NCBI RefSeq assembly: GCF_004341105.1
Contig: NZ_SLZK01000003.1
Coordinates: forward strand, 248,001 to 312,000
Direction: 5' to 3'
Origin: Rhizobium sp. BK418
Lineage (GTDB): Bacteria > Pseudomonadota > Alphaproteobacteria > Rhizobiales > Rhizobiaceae
Length of the DNA: 64,000 nt
Below the pieces are notes generated by a model that was not told the DNA's origin, did not search any database, and saw nothing but the letters and a program-made list of their open reading frames with translations. Numbering within the stretch: the stretch's first letter is position 1; every line of letters starts with the position of its first letter. This document shows positions 1-8,863 of this stretch, piece after piece. The position numbers were made by a program, and so were the translations under genes.

Positions 1-149
1 GTTTCGTTCACGACATAGCTGAGAAATCGGCGCTCCCGATCGGTGGCGTCAAAATCAACGCTGCCAAGTATCAGGGCAAGCTGTTCGCGGCAGGCGTCGA
101 CGGGAAGACCCGACGCATCGGTTGCGCCGTTTCGGGTTCCTGCTTCCAT
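1..149 (-). CDS. N-terminal fragment of TPR/cyclase-like regulatory protein
   Basis: The reading frame opens at an ATG at 149 and runs off the left edge without a stop, giving 49 complete codons. The stretch CREQLALILGSVDFDATDRE followed by RRFLSYVVNET matches the N-terminal pattern of rhizobial adenylate-cyclase/TPR or winged-helix signalling proteins, which begin with a segment of the type 'L..IL.S..F..S.R.R.FL.YVVEETL'. Only this leader is present, so the catalytic or repeat domains that would settle the product lie outside the window. It is divergent from the small gene at 285. The assignment is inferred from one motif. Confidence 0.5.
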   Translation of the reverse strand, partial: MEAGTRNGATDASGLPVDACREQLALILGSVDFDATDRERRFLSYVVNE

Positions 150-212
150 GACGAACGCCCCCCAGCTTCGCATAGCGGGGCTCGACCGTTTCCGACCTTT
201 ACCCCTATATTT

Positions 213-284
213 CATGTTAATTACATGCCATTTCTGGGTGCGGCAAGAGTTTGGAGTATAGTAATCGCAATTTTGGATTGCGAT
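213..284. promoter_or_regulatory. Inverted repeats before the small gene at 285
   Basis: Two dyads lie in this intergenic region. CATGT-TAATT-ACATG is at 213-227. ATCGCAAT-TTTGG-ATTGCGAT is at 264-284, and its right arm ends at the base before the ATG at 285. A perfect 8-bp dyad abutting a start codon could be an operator or a hairpin limiting translation. The function is inferred from position only. Confidence 0.4.
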
Positions 285-557
285 ATGACGACCCTAAAGG
301 AAACCAGGCAAGCAATTCTGTCGTCGGTCCTTCGCCGGTTCCCCGAGCGCGAATTCAATATTCGTCGGATGATGGAGAAGGATCAGACCTTCTTCGATCT
401 ATGTGAGGAACTTGCCGTCGCTGAAGATGCCCTCGCAAATGTGGATCAGTTTCCTCCGGCAATACGTTCGGAAAGACGGGCCGAGTGGCAGGACCTCGTC
501 GACCGCCTGGCAAAGGAAATAGACGGCGCGCTGCAGAATACGCGAAATCGCATCTGA
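285..557 (+). CDS. Small conserved hypothetical protein
   Basis: This is a 90-residue soluble, acidic, helix-rich protein beginning MTTLKETRQ. I recognise no catalytic motif. The ATG at 285 is preferred to the upstream one at 225 because the earlier codons (MPFLGAARVW...) lie in intergenic sequence containing an inverted repeat. The protein has the look of short rhizobial proteins of unknown function. Nothing in the neighbourhood suggests a role. It is followed by about 270 bases without a convincing gene. Confidence 0.55.
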   Translation: MTTLKETRQAILSSVLRRFPEREFNIRRMMEKDQTFFDLCEELAVAEDALANVDQFPPAIRSERRAEWQDLVDRLAKEIDGALQNTRNRI

Positions 558-834
558 TCCATTCGCTCGAGCGCTCGGACTGCGGCAGCGTCCTCGTGCG
601 CGGCCCAGACGATGCGCGCCTGCAGGGCCAACAGCAATTCTCTATCGAGTTCCTGGCGGTTGGCACTAAGCGCTTGCGGATGACATCGCACGTTCTCCCG
701 CCGCCGGCAGTTCAAGAACCTCGGGCTCAGCCTGGCCGCCACGCCCACGCGCACAGTTAATAACTGTAACATACCTCCACAACTCCCGGTGGGCTGTCCA
801 TGGTACTGTCGGTATTTCGCAGCAGGAGCTCATG
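558..834. promoter_or_regulatory. Intergenic region with palindrome upstream of the DUF1254 gene
   Basis: No convincing gene is seen here; the open frames are overlapping shadows. A perfect dyad ACAGTTA-A-TAACTGT lies at 753-767, about 70 bases before the start at 835, in a plausible place for a regulator site. A Shine-Dalgarno AGGAG lies at 824-828. Confidence 0.4.
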
Positions 835-2265
835 ATGAATATCACCCGTCGTAACCTGACTTTCGCCGGCCTCGGCCTACTCGCCGGAACCGCAATCTCT
901 CCAGCCCGCGCGGAATTCGGCGAAGGAGGATTGCAGATCGGCGAGGATCTGGAGGACTTCTGGATCGCAACCGACGCATATATCTATGGCTACCCTCTGG
1001 TGACGATGGAGATGACCCGCCGCGTCATGACCAACGTTCCCGAGGTCAAGGGTACCCGTGGTCCCATGGGACATATCATCAAGCTGCGGGAGTACCCGGA
1101 CGCCTCTTTCAAGGACGTGACGGCACCGAATGCCGATACCCTGTATACGACCTCCTTCTTCGATGTCGGCAAGGAGCCCTACGTGCTGAGCGTGCCGGAC
1201 ATGAAGGACCGCTATTTCCTGCTGCCGATGCTCGATGGATGGACGAATGTCTTCCAGGTGCCGGGCAAGCGGACGACGGGCACCGGCGCGCAGACCTACG
1301 CCATCACGGCTCCCGGCTGGAGCGGGACGCTTCCCGAAGGGATCACGAAATACGAGTCCCCGACCAATTTGGTCTGGCTGCTCGGCCGCATCTACTGCAC
1401 GGGAACGCCCGAGGACTATGCCGAGGTCCATAAGCTGCAGGACGAATTCAAGCTGGTCCCGCTCAGCGCCTATGGCAAAGACTATACGCCGCCACCCGGC
1501 AAGGCCGATCCGTCGATCGACATGAAGACGGCCGTGCGCGACCAGGTCAACCGCTTGAGCGCGGTCGAATATTTCACGCTTCTTGCAGATCTGATGAAGA
1601 CGAACCCGCCGTCAGACGCCGATGCGCCGGCCCTGGAGCGCTTTGCGCGGATAGGATTGGTCGCGGGCAAGGACTTCGACGCCAGCAAGCTGAAGGCGGA
1701 CTTCCAGAAGCGGATCCCCGCCATCGGATTCGATCGGATCATGCTGCAGTTCAAGATCAACAGTCATGTTCAGGACATCAATGGCTGGGCATTCACGACT
1801 AAGACCGGGCTGTACGGAACTGACTACCTGATGCGGGCGCTCGTCACGGCGATCGGTCTCGGCGCCAACAGACCCCAGGACGCCGTCTATCCGACGTCCC
1901 AAAAGGACGCTCATGGACGGCCTTACGACGGCCGAAAGAAATACGTCATGCACTTCGAAAAGGGGAAGACGCCGCCGGTTTCGGGCTTCTGGTCGCTCAC
2001 CATGTATGACGAGAACTACTTCTTCGTCGCAAACCCGATCAACCGCTATTCGATCAGTCCTCGGCAGGATCTGAAGTACAATGCCGACGGCTCATTGGAC
2101 CTCTTCGTGCAGCACGAGTCTCCCGGCGCCGGCAAGGAATCGAACTGGCTGCCTGCGCCGGCCGGCAAGTTCTACCTGATGATGCGGCTGTATTGGCCGA
2201 ACGAGAATGCCCCTTCGATCATCGACGGCACCTGGAAGATCCCGCCGGTCGAGGAATTGGGCTAA
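835..2265 (+). CDS. Tat-exported DUF1254/DUF1214 protein
   Basis: This 476-residue protein starts MNITRRNLTFAG, with a twin-arginine motif followed by a hydrophobic stretch and ARA cleavage site near residue 27, so it should be exported folded to the periplasm. The body matches the DUF1254 (YIYGYPLVTME..., NADTLYTTSFFD) and C-terminal DUF1214 (GFWSLTMYDENYFF, SNWLPAP) pairing, whose biochemical role is not established. The start at 835 is chosen over 832 because AGGAG is six bases upstream of it. It heads a run of same-strand envelope genes ending at 5184. A dyad at 753-767 may regulate it. The family call is firm; the function is unknown. Confidence 0.85.
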   Translation: MNITRRNLTFAGLGLLAGTAISPARAEFGEGGLQIGEDLEDFWIATDAYIYGYPLVTMEMTRRVMTNVPEVKGTRGPMGHIIKLREYPDASFKDVTAPNADTLYTTSFFDVGKEPYVLSVPDMKDRYFLLPMLDGWTNVFQVPGKRTTGTGAQTYAITAPGWSGTLPEGITKYESPTNLVWLLGRIYCTGTPEDYAEVHKLQDEFKLVPLSAYGKDYTPPPGKADPSIDMKTAVRDQVNRLSAVEYFTLLADLMKTNPPSDADAPALERFARIGLVAGKDFDASKLKADFQKRIPAIGFDRIMLQFKINSHVQDINGWAFTTKTGLYGTDYLMRALVTAIGLGANRPQDAVYPTSQKDAHGRPYDGRKKYVMHFEKGKTPPVSGFWSLTMYDENYFFVANPINRYSISPRQDLKYNADGSLDLFVQHESPGAGKESNWLPAPAGKFYLMMRLYWPNENAPSIIDGTWKIPPVEELG

Positions 2266-2339
2266 CCCGGCTCAGCCCGTCGTTCGGTTTGCGGACGACG
2301 GGCTGGATCGCTGTCTCGTCAATCGAAGGAGAAATGCTC

Positions 2340-2981
2340 ATGACCTTCAGAAAAACTGCATATGCCGCGGCAGCTTTGACAGGGCTTGTCCTTTATGCCG
2401 GCGCGACGCTGGCTGAGGACGCGATTTCCGCCCCCGCGACAAAGATCATCGGCACATCGAGCACGCAGAAGACGGATCTGGTTCCCTCGCTGATCGTGAT
2501 GAATTCCGGCGGCGCGACCCTGAAGGGCGACACGCTCACGCTGACGGGCATTTCCAGCAATTCGATCCTGTTTGCCGACCGGCCTGTCCGCTCCGCCGGC
2601 CATGCGCTGACCACGCACCTGCTGGAAGAGTGGGCTCAGGGCGGCAGCTTCGAAAAGGATCCGCCGAACGCCACTATTTCGGTACTGAACAAGGACGCGT
2701 CCAGCGTCGAGGACGCCGTCGTCGTTCTGAAGGAGCCGAAGCTCGAAGGTCCGAACCTGACGTTCAAGGTGGATGTTCTGGAGGGCAGCTTCGCCAAGGC
2801 GGACGGTCCGGCATCGATCTTCATCGACATCATCGGGATGCCGAGGACGCCCCTGTCGTTTGCGGGTGTAGCACGAAGAACGGCCTTTCGGGGCGCATGG
2901 TATGCCGGAGCAGCGGCGGGCGCTGCGGCCGCTTACGGCCGGCCCGCATGTGGCCTCTATCCATATCCGCCGTGCTACTAG
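2340..2981 (+). CDS. Exported hypothetical protein
   Basis: This 213-residue protein has an N-terminal signal peptide (MTFRKTAYAAAALTGLVLY, cleavage probably after ATLA near residue 26). AAGGA at 2326-2330 favours the ATG at 2340 over the one at 2334. The mature part is beta-rich with no recognised catalytic residues. It ends in an unusual tail of alanine, tyrosine, proline and two cysteines (GRPACGLYPYPPCY). It lies 74 bases after the DUF1254 gene and 65 bases before a predicted outer-membrane protein, so a shared envelope role is plausible. I do not recognise the family. Confidence 0.65.
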   Translation: MTFRKTAYAAAALTGLVLYAGATLAEDAISAPATKIIGTSSTQKTDLVPSLIVMNSGGATLKGDTLTLTGISSNSILFADRPVRSAGHALTTHLLEEWAQGGSFEKDPPNATISVLNKDASSVEDAVVVLKEPKLEGPNLTFKVDVLEGSFAKADGPASIFIDIIGMPRTPLSFAGVARRTAFRGAWYAGAAAGAAAAYGRPACGLYPYPPCY

Positions 2982-3046
2982 GCCCTGTCCCACGGGCACC
3001 GGACCTATTCATCGCGACGCTGGCGTTTAAGCCTTAGAGGGGACTT

Positions 3047-3835
3047 ATGGGACTGAGACTTTGGACGATTTCACTGACTGCGGCGCTGGCGGCAAACAGC
3101 GCCGTATTTGCCGCCGACATGGCTCGCACCGTCACGCCTGAAGCCAAACAAATCGAGACCGAAAGCGGCTGGACCTTTACCTTCGCTCCCTACTTCTGGG
3201 GTGCGGGATTGTCGGGTGACGTTGCGCAGTTCGGCCTGCCGTCGGTGCATGTCGACGCCTCGTTCGGCGATATCTGGGACCACCTCGACTTCGGCGCGAT
3301 GGCCACCGGCGAGGCTCGCTACGACCGGTACAGCGTTTTCGGCGACATCATCTACACGAAGATATCCAGCAGCGAGGGGACGCCTTTCGGCGTTCTGGCG
3401 GACGAGGCGAAGCTTGATACAGAGGTTTTCACCGGACTTGTGGGGGTCGGATATTCGGTGCTGGACGATGCGGCCGGCCACCTCGACGTTGTCGGCGGTG
3501 CACGGGTCTGGTCGGTCGACACGAAGATCTCGCTGGAGGGCGGGCTCCTCGACGGCAGATCGAGGAGCGATGGCGACACCTGGGTCGATGCCGTCGGCGG
3601 GATCAAGGGAACCTATGCGCTGACCCCGAACGTCTTCCTCACCGGGTGGGGGCTGGTCGGAGGTGGCGGCGCCAACCTGGACTGGGACGTTGCGGCAACC
3701 ATCGGCTACAAATTCAACGAAACCGTCTCCAGCGTGATCGGCTACCGGGCCATCGGCGTCGATTACGAGAATGATGGTTTCGAGTTCGACGTCGTCGAAC
3801 AGGGGCCCATCCTCGGCCTTGTCATTCATTTCTAG
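3047..3835 (+). CDS. Putative outer-membrane beta-barrel protein
   Basis: This 262-residue protein has a signal peptide (MGLRLWTISLTAALAANSA, cleavage after VFA around residue 23). The mature part alternates hydrophobic and polar residues with many Gly, Asp and aromatic residues and ends in the aromatic VIHF, as outer-membrane barrels do. Segments such as WTFTFAPYFWGAGLSGDV and the glycine-rich TGWGLVGGGGANLDWDVAAT resemble small rhizobial porin-like proteins. AGAGGGG stands before the start codon. It follows two exported proteins on the same strand. The substrate is unknown. Confidence 0.7.
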   Translation: MGLRLWTISLTAALAANSAVFAADMARTVTPEAKQIETESGWTFTFAPYFWGAGLSGDVAQFGLPSVHVDASFGDIWDHLDFGAMATGEARYDRYSVFGDIIYTKISSSEGTPFGVLADEAKLDTEVFTGLVGVGYSVLDDAAGHLDVVGGARVWSVDTKISLEGGLLDGRSRSDGDTWVDAVGGIKGTYALTPNVFLTGWGLVGGGGANLDWDVAATIGYKFNETVSSVIGYRAIGVDYENDGFEFDVVEQGPILGLVIHF

Positions 3836-3858
3836 CTCGAAGCTGCGGACCCCCAGGA

Positions 3859-5184
3859 ATGATCGGATTGAGGCGGCACGTTTCCCGAAGCATCGCAGGC
3901 AGCGTGCGATTCTGGCTTCGCTTTCTCTGCGCGCTTGCCTTCATGACGCTGCTCTGCGCGTGCGCGGGTCGCCCCTCGGGCGTGCTCGAGCCGGTGGCAG
4001 CCAATCCTTCTGCAAGTCAGGTCGAGATGCTGGTCGCAACGACCCGAGAACGTGCAAAGACGCCCGGCGAGATGTTCAGCGGCGAGCGCTCCCGCACCCC
4101 AAACTTCGCTGACATCACGGTATCGATTCCACCCGACAAGGTCCGCAAAGCGGGCGAAGTCGCCTTTCCGCGAACCTTGCCTCCAAATCCGGCGCGGGAT
4201 TTTGCAGCGCTGAAGGCTGAGGAAATCGACCGCGCAGCAGCCGAAAAATGGTTGCACGATCATGTGCGCAAGAGCCCGGACGGCAGCGTCCTCGTCTTCA
4301 TACACGGGTTCAACAACCAGTTTGACGATGCGGTCTTTCGTTTCGCGCAGATCATCCACGATTCCGGCGCGCACAGCGTGCCGGTGCTCGCAACCTGGCC
4401 GTCACGCGGGAAGCTCTTGGCCTATGGCTACGATCGCGAAAGCACCAACTACACGAGAAATGCTGTAGAAAGCCTGTTCCAGTATCTGGCGCGTGATCCC
4501 CAGGTGAAGGAAGTATCGGTCCTGGCCCATTCGATGGGCAATTGGCTGGCGCTGGAATCCTTGCGTCAAATGGCAATCCGCAACGGAGGGCTGCCGGCCA
4601 AGTTCAAGAACGTCATGCTGGCGGCGCCTGACGTCGATGTGGACGTGTTCGGTTCCCAGATCGTCGACATGGGCAAGCAACGGCCGCAGTTCACGCTCTT
4701 CGTTTCCCGCGACGACCGCGCGCTTGCCGTCTCTCGCCGCGTGTGGGGCAACGTTCCCAGATTGGGAGCGATCGATCCTGAACAATCGCCCTATCGGGAA
4801 GAACTGGAAACGAATAAGATTACCGTCATCGATCTCACGAAGCTCAAGGAAGGGGACAGCCTCCATCACACCAAGTTCGCCGAGTCGCCCGAGATCGTAC
4901 AGCTGATTGGCAGACGTTTGTCCGATGGACAGACCTTGAGCGACAGCAGGCTGGGACTTGGCGATAATATCATGGTCGCGACGACGGGGGCCGCGCAGGC
5001 AGTCGGGACCGCTGCAGGGCTGGTCATTTCCGCTCCTGCGGCAATCGTCGATCAAAACACGCGGGAAAATTATGGCCACTACGCCGAGACGCTCGTCGCA
5101 TCTCCCGGTGAACCGCAGTCAGAGTCAAGTACACGCAGGTGTCAAACCATCAGCAAGACGGGGCCTGCAAACTGTAATCGTTAG
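3859..5184 (+). CDS. DUF900 alpha/beta hydrolase lipoprotein
   Basis: This 441-residue protein has an N-terminal hydrophobic segment ending LLCACAGRP, a lipobox-like site suggesting a lipoprotein. The body is a DUF900-type (COG4782) alpha/beta hydrolase: VLVFIHGFNNQFDDAVFRFAQ (oxyanion side), the nucleophile elbow LAHSMGNWLA near residue 222, a C-terminal acidic region and a candidate catalytic His in LHHTKFAES. It is probably a membrane-anchored esterase or lipase of unknown substrate. It begins 23 bases after the barrel gene. The last 25 or so residues are basic and low in conservation features, so the native C-terminus may be altered. Confidence 0.8.
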   Translation: MIGLRRHVSRSIAGSVRFWLRFLCALAFMTLLCACAGRPSGVLEPVAANPSASQVEMLVATTRERAKTPGEMFSGERSRTPNFADITVSIPPDKVRKAGEVAFPRTLPPNPARDFAALKAEEIDRAAAEKWLHDHVRKSPDGSVLVFIHGFNNQFDDAVFRFAQIIHDSGAHSVPVLATWPSRGKLLAYGYDRESTNYTRNAVESLFQYLARDPQVKEVSVLAHSMGNWLALESLRQMAIRNGGLPAKFKNVMLAAPDVDVDVFGSQIVDMGKQRPQFTLFVSRDDRALAVSRRVWGNVPRLGAIDPEQSPYREELETNKITVIDLTKLKEGDSLHHTKFAESPEIVQLIGRRLSDGQTLSDSRLGLGDNIMVATTGAAQAVGTAAGLVISAPAAIVDQNTRENYGHYAETLVASPGEPQSESSTRRCQTISKTGPANCNR

Positions 5185-5329
5185 ACCGGCAAGCCAGGCG
5201 ACAGATCGGACGCGGACGAAATTGAGCGTCTGCACGAGGCTTCGCTGGCCTTGAAGCTGCCCCACGCTTTCGCGATCTCTCCAATTGCTGCACCGGGCGG
5301 ATCTGAGTGCACCGCGCCGGGCGGCGCGA

Positions 5330-5764
5330 TCAGGCGCCTTCGGTGCGCAGCTTCCCGAAAATCCTGACGAGCGCATCCAGATCACCGGCCGACAGGCTTG
5401 CCAGTTCTGCCGGCGGCTCGTGATAGGCCGCCAGCAATTCGTTCTTCGTTGCGGTTCCCTTTTCTGTTGCCCGCACGAGCTTCACACGTCGATCGCCGGG
5501 TGAGGGAATGCGGTCGGCGAGGCCGGATCGCTCCAGCCGGTCTACCAGCCATGTTGCCGTCGAGGGATCGCAGCCCCAATCGCGCGCCAATGCCCCGATC
5601 GGTTTACCGTCCTTATCGAGCGAGAAGAGGGCGCGGGAATCGTTCGGCGTCAGCCCATGCCTTTGCTGTGCGGCCAGACGCTGCGGCGCCGAGCGCATCA
5701 GAAAGTTGAACATCAAGCGCCAGGCCTCCTGGGCAGGATCGGGCGCATTCCGGGGGGGCGTCAT
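5330..5764 (-). CDS. MarR-family transcriptional regulator
   Basis: This 144-residue protein contains a MarR winged helix-turn-helix: LTPNDSRALFSLDKDGKPIG, then LARDWGCDPSTATWLVDRLE as the recognition region, and the wing DRRVKLVRATEKG. MarR dimers usually repress a divergent target and release DNA when a phenolic ligand binds. It is divergent from an FAD monooxygenase, with a palindrome in the shared region, which is the classic arrangement for local control of an aromatic-compound enzyme. The start at 5764 gives a full-length family member. Confidence 0.88.
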   Translation of the reverse strand: MTPPRNAPDPAQEAWRLMFNFLMRSAPQRLAAQQRHGLTPNDSRALFSLDKDGKPIGALARDWGCDPSTATWLVDRLERSGLADRIPSPGDRRVKLVRATEKGTATKNELLAAYHEPPAELASLSAGDLDALVRIFGKLRTEGA

Positions 5765-5791
5765 GTCTTGGTTCCGTGCTGCTTCGCTAAC

Positions 5792-5820
5792 TTGACATAG
5801 TTTGATTCATCAAATATTTT
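5792..5820 (+). promoter_or_regulatory. Promoter with MarR-type operator in the spacer
   Basis: TTGACA at 5792-5797 and TATTTT at 5815-5820 are 17 bases apart, an ideal -35/-10 pair facing the monooxygenase gene. The spacer contains the perfect dyad TTTGAT-TC-ATCAAA at 5801-5814. A MarR dimer bound there would block RNA polymerase. The sites are seen; that this regulator binds them is inferred. Confidence 0.65.
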
Positions 5821-5904
5821 TGTCAATCAAAATAATAATAATCGCCATTTGCAGCCCGGCTTTGCCGGGAATGGATCCGCTTGCCCCAAACGCTGGAGAA
5901 ACTC

Positions 5905-7509
5905 ATGAGCACGCATATCCCGGTTCTGATCATCGGCGGCGGCCTGACCGGCCTCACCGCCGCCGCACTCCTCGCCCGTCAGGGTGTCGGCTGCATGGTG
6001 GTGGAGCGCCATGCCGACACGTCCATCCAGTACAAGTTCGCCGGCATCTCGCCTCGCAGCATGGAAATATTCCGCAGTCTCGGGCTGGAGGCGGAAATCC
6101 GTGCCAAACGCACCGGCGACCAGCAGGGCGGCGGAATTGCACGGGCCAGAAACCTGGCCGATCCGGATGTTCAATGGGGCGGTCAAGCATGGCCCGATGC
6201 CAGTCCCTATAGCCCAACGCAGCCCGCGACCTGCGACCAGCATGTCCTGGAACCCATCCTGCGCCGTTGCGCGGAGAGGGCTGGCGCCGACACCCGCTTC
6301 AACACCGAGTTTTTATCGCTGGAGCAGGATGCCGCCGCTGTTTACGCCGTCATCCGCAATCGCGAAACCGGGAAGGAGGAAACTCTTGTCGCCGACTATC
6401 TGATCGCTGCCGACGGCGCCAACGGCACGCTGCGCGAAAAACTCGGCATCGACCGCAAGGGCCCGGGCGTGTTGCAGCACTGGATGAGCATCATCTTCGA
6501 CACCGACCTGTCTCCCGAGATCGGCGGCCGGCCGCTTACCTCCTGCTTCGTCAGCGACCTCAACGCCACCATTACGCCGCGTCCCGGAGGACGCTGGCTG
6601 CTGGCGCTGCAATATTTTCCGGAAAAGGGTGAGCGACCGGAGGACTTCGACCGTAACCGTTGCCGGGAACTCGTCGAAAAGGCAGCCGGCCGAGCCGGCG
6701 TCAAGGCAGAGCTGGTCGATGCGCGCTCCTGGGAGATGGCGGCATTCCTTGCCGACCGCTTCAGCGCGGGCCGCTGCTTCCTGATCGGCGATGCCGCGCA
6801 CCTCATGCCGCCGACAGGCGCATTCGGCGGCAATTCGGGCATCCACGACGCGCACAATCTGGCCTGGAAGCTCGCCATGGTCGTCCGCGGCGAGGCGAAT
6901 GCCCGCCTGCTCGACACCTATGACGCAGAGCGCCGGCCGGTGATCGCCGCGACGCTGGCGCAAGCGCTCGCCCGCCTGCAGCAATGGTTCAGGGATCCTG
7001 CGGGGCGGTTGCCGCCTGCCGTTGCCATCGTGAATGACTATGATGTCGTGTTCGGACAGCGCTACGACAGCGGTGCATTGGTGCCCGAGGATGGCGCTCC
7101 CGAACGGGCGTTCGAACCGGTCGCGGAACTTGCCGGCATACCCGGCACCCGGGCACCGCATCTCGTCATCGAGCGTGACGGCGAAACGCTCTCGACGCTG
7201 GATCTCTTCGGACGCGATTTCGTGCTGCTTGCAGGCGATGCGAAGTGGCGCGCCGCGGCAGATCGCCTGCGCAAGGACGGCGGCCTCCCGCTCGCATGCC
7301 ATGTCCTCGGCATATCGGGCGATCTTGCCCCGGAGGGACGCTGGCCCGGCGCCTATGGCGTGGAGGAAAGCGGCGCGGTGCTCATTCGCCCCGACGGATT
7401 CGTGGCATGGCGTGCGCCAGGTGTGGAGACGGATATCGCAGGTCGGCTCGTCCAGGTTCTGGAGGAGGTCGGTATGCGTATCGGCCATCGCGACGGGACG
7501 CGTCGGTGA
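5905..7509 (+). CDS. FAD-dependent aromatic monooxygenase
   Basis: This 534-residue flavoprotein belongs to the PheA/TfdB/MhpA-type hydroxylases. It has an N-terminal dinucleotide-binding motif (VLIIGGGLTGLTAAALLARQ), an acidic strand end (VVERH), and the second FAD motif GDAAHLMPPTGAFGGNSG near residue 295, followed by the helix DAHNLAWKLAMV. A thioredoxin-fold-like C-terminal domain is suggested by the length. The start at 5905 follows GGAG; an upstream TTG at 5881 is less likely. The enzyme should use NAD(P)H and O2 to hydroxylate an aromatic or polyketide-like substrate that cannot be named here. It is probably controlled by the divergent MarR protein. Confidence 0.85.
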   Translation: MSTHIPVLIIGGGLTGLTAAALLARQGVGCMVVERHADTSIQYKFAGISPRSMEIFRSLGLEAEIRAKRTGDQQGGGIARARNLADPDVQWGGQAWPDASPYSPTQPATCDQHVLEPILRRCAERAGADTRFNTEFLSLEQDAAAVYAVIRNRETGKEETLVADYLIAADGANGTLREKLGIDRKGPGVLQHWMSIIFDTDLSPEIGGRPLTSCFVSDLNATITPRPGGRWLLALQYFPEKGERPEDFDRNRCRELVEKAAGRAGVKAELVDARSWEMAAFLADRFSAGRCFLIGDAAHLMPPTGAFGGNSGIHDAHNLAWKLAMVVRGEANARLLDTYDAERRPVIAATLAQALARLQQWFRDPAGRLPPAVAIVNDYDVVFGQRYDSGALVPEDGAPERAFEPVAELAGIPGTRAPHLVIERDGETLSTLDLFGRDFVLLAGDAKWRAAADRLRKDGGLPLACHVLGISGDLAPEGRWPGAYGVEESGAVLIRPDGFVAWRAPGVETDIAGRLVQVLEEVGMRIGHRDGTRR

Positions 7510-7706
7510 CGGCAGAACCAGATTGCTTCCGTTTCTCGGCCCCGAGACGCTGTCATTCGCTGCGGCTTCGCTGCTCCCTGGCGGAATCCTTCCTGCCGGC
7601 AGGGACGCGGACGCACCAGGACCCTCCATGCCGGTTCGAACTGACGCGGAATTGGGGCTTCATCTGATCCGTGGGTGGATCAGCTCTCAATGGAAATCAG
7701 CAGCTA

Positions 7707-7859
7707 TCAATAGCCGCCGATATTGCCGTTGGCGCGAACGGCACCAATCCCCATCGGAGTTGCGTAGGTCGTGTTGTCGCCGCCGGTGCCGCTGGTTGCG
7801 CACCCTGAAAGGCTCAGAAGCGTGATCGCCACCGCGGCCAAAAGGTATTTTACAGGCAT
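7707..7859 (-). CDS. Small lipoprotein (50 aa)
   Basis: This short gene encodes MPVKYLLAAVAITLLSLSGC followed by ATSGTGGDNTTYAT and a glycine-rich tail ending GNIGGY. The lipobox LSGC at residues 17-20 marks it as a lipoprotein. An AGGGGGA ribosome site lies just upstream of the ATG at 7859. It resembles short rhizobial envelope lipoproteins of unknown role. The flanking intergenic sequence has no other feature I can support. Confidence 0.65.
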   Translation of the reverse strand: MPVKYLLAAVAITLLSLSGCATSGTGGDNTTYATPMGIGAVRANGNIGGY

Positions 7860-7999
7860 GACATTATCCCCCTATCGGTCACGGCGCAGGCCTTCAGGAC
7901 CAGAGCACGAATATTCCCTAAACCATCGGCGTTGGCAACTGTAGCGAGTAATGTTCGACGCAATTGCCTCAATGATATTGTCGCCGCCGCAAGACTGTC

Positions 8000-8863
8000 T
8001 CAGGCTTCTGTTTCAAGCCTTGCCCGGAGATCGCGCAGCACCTGGCTAAACTGCGCCGGTGCCTCGAGCGGCGCATATTCTCCGCAATTGCGGATGACGC
8101 GGCTCTCCAGCCGCTGTGCGCCGACCGCGCGAAGACCTTCGACATAAGGTCCGATCTCGCGCCCATCGGCGTCGCCGCGCAGGTAAAATAGCGGCGTATC
8201 GATGGGTTTCACCTTCGCGTTGTGGCGGGCATCCCGTTCGAACGCGCGATACCAGTCGAAGCCGGCTTTGAGCGCTTCCGGACGCTCATAGGCTCTTGCG
8301 AAGGCAGCGCGCATGTCTTCGGTGAGGGCGGCCTTGTTCCCGGCCAGAACATTGAAAAAGAACTCGAAATAGGCGCGTTCCCGGCCAGCGACCAGCGTCT
8401 CCGGCAGATCCGGAACGGCGTGAAACGCAAAATGCCAAATGCGGGGATCGGCGATGAGTTTCGACCACGGCTGCACGCCGGGAAGGACAGTATTTATGAC
8501 CGCGGCGCCGGCGATGCGCGCGCCATGGTCGCGCGCGGCAGCAAAGGCGATCATGCCGCCGACATCGATGCCGGCAATCAGGATCGAGCTTGCGCCGAGC
8601 GATTCCGCGGCGGTGAGCATGAGATCTGCGAGAACATGCTTTTCGGCCGACGGCGGCCGTCCCCGCGAGCCGCCGATATCAGGCAGATCGAACGCCAGCA
8701 CGAAGGCATCGTCACTTAGGTCCTCGATGACCCCGTCATAGATGCTTCTGGAGAACGGCCATCCGTGCAGCAGGACGAGCGCCGGGCGTTTCGGATCGCC
8801 GGCGCTGCTGCAGGCGAGCGTGACGCCGCCTATTTCTATGGATGTTCCTCGCTGGTTTCCCAT
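8000..8863 (-). CDS. Alpha/beta hydrolase with altered catalytic histidine position
   Basis: This 287-residue protein has an alpha/beta-hydrolase fold of the epoxide hydrolase/haloalkane dehalogenase type: the oxyanion motif LVLLHGWPFS, then the nucleophile elbow AGIDVGGM, with Asp as nucleophile rather than Ser. The C-terminal site that normally reads C-G-H-F/Y-x-P reads NCGEYAPLEAP, so Glu stands where the catalytic His is expected. It may be noncatalytic or use another base. The start at 8863 (MGNQRGTSIE) fits the family; the longer open frame to 9145 looks noncoding. It is divergent from the gene at 9234. Confidence 0.75.
   Translation of the reverse strand: MGNQRGTSIEIGGVTLACSSAGDPKRPALVLLHGWPFSRSIYDGVIEDLSDDAFVLAFDLPDIGGSRGRPPSAEKHVLADLMLTAAESLGASSILIAGIDVGGMIAFAAARDHGARIAGAAVINTVLPGVQPWSKLIADPRIWHFAFHAVPDLPETLVAGRERAYFEFFFNVLAGNKAALTEDMRAAFARAYERPEALKAGFDWYRAFERDARHNAKVKPIDTPLFYLRGDADGREIGPYVEGLRAVGAQRLESRVIRNCGEYAPLEAPAQFSQVLRDLRARLETEA

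Noticed and set aside
446..772. Minus-strand 108-codon frame before the DUF1254 gene
   Set aside because: Overlaps the better-supported small gene at 285 on the other strand, is arginine/cysteine-rich at its end and has no motif.
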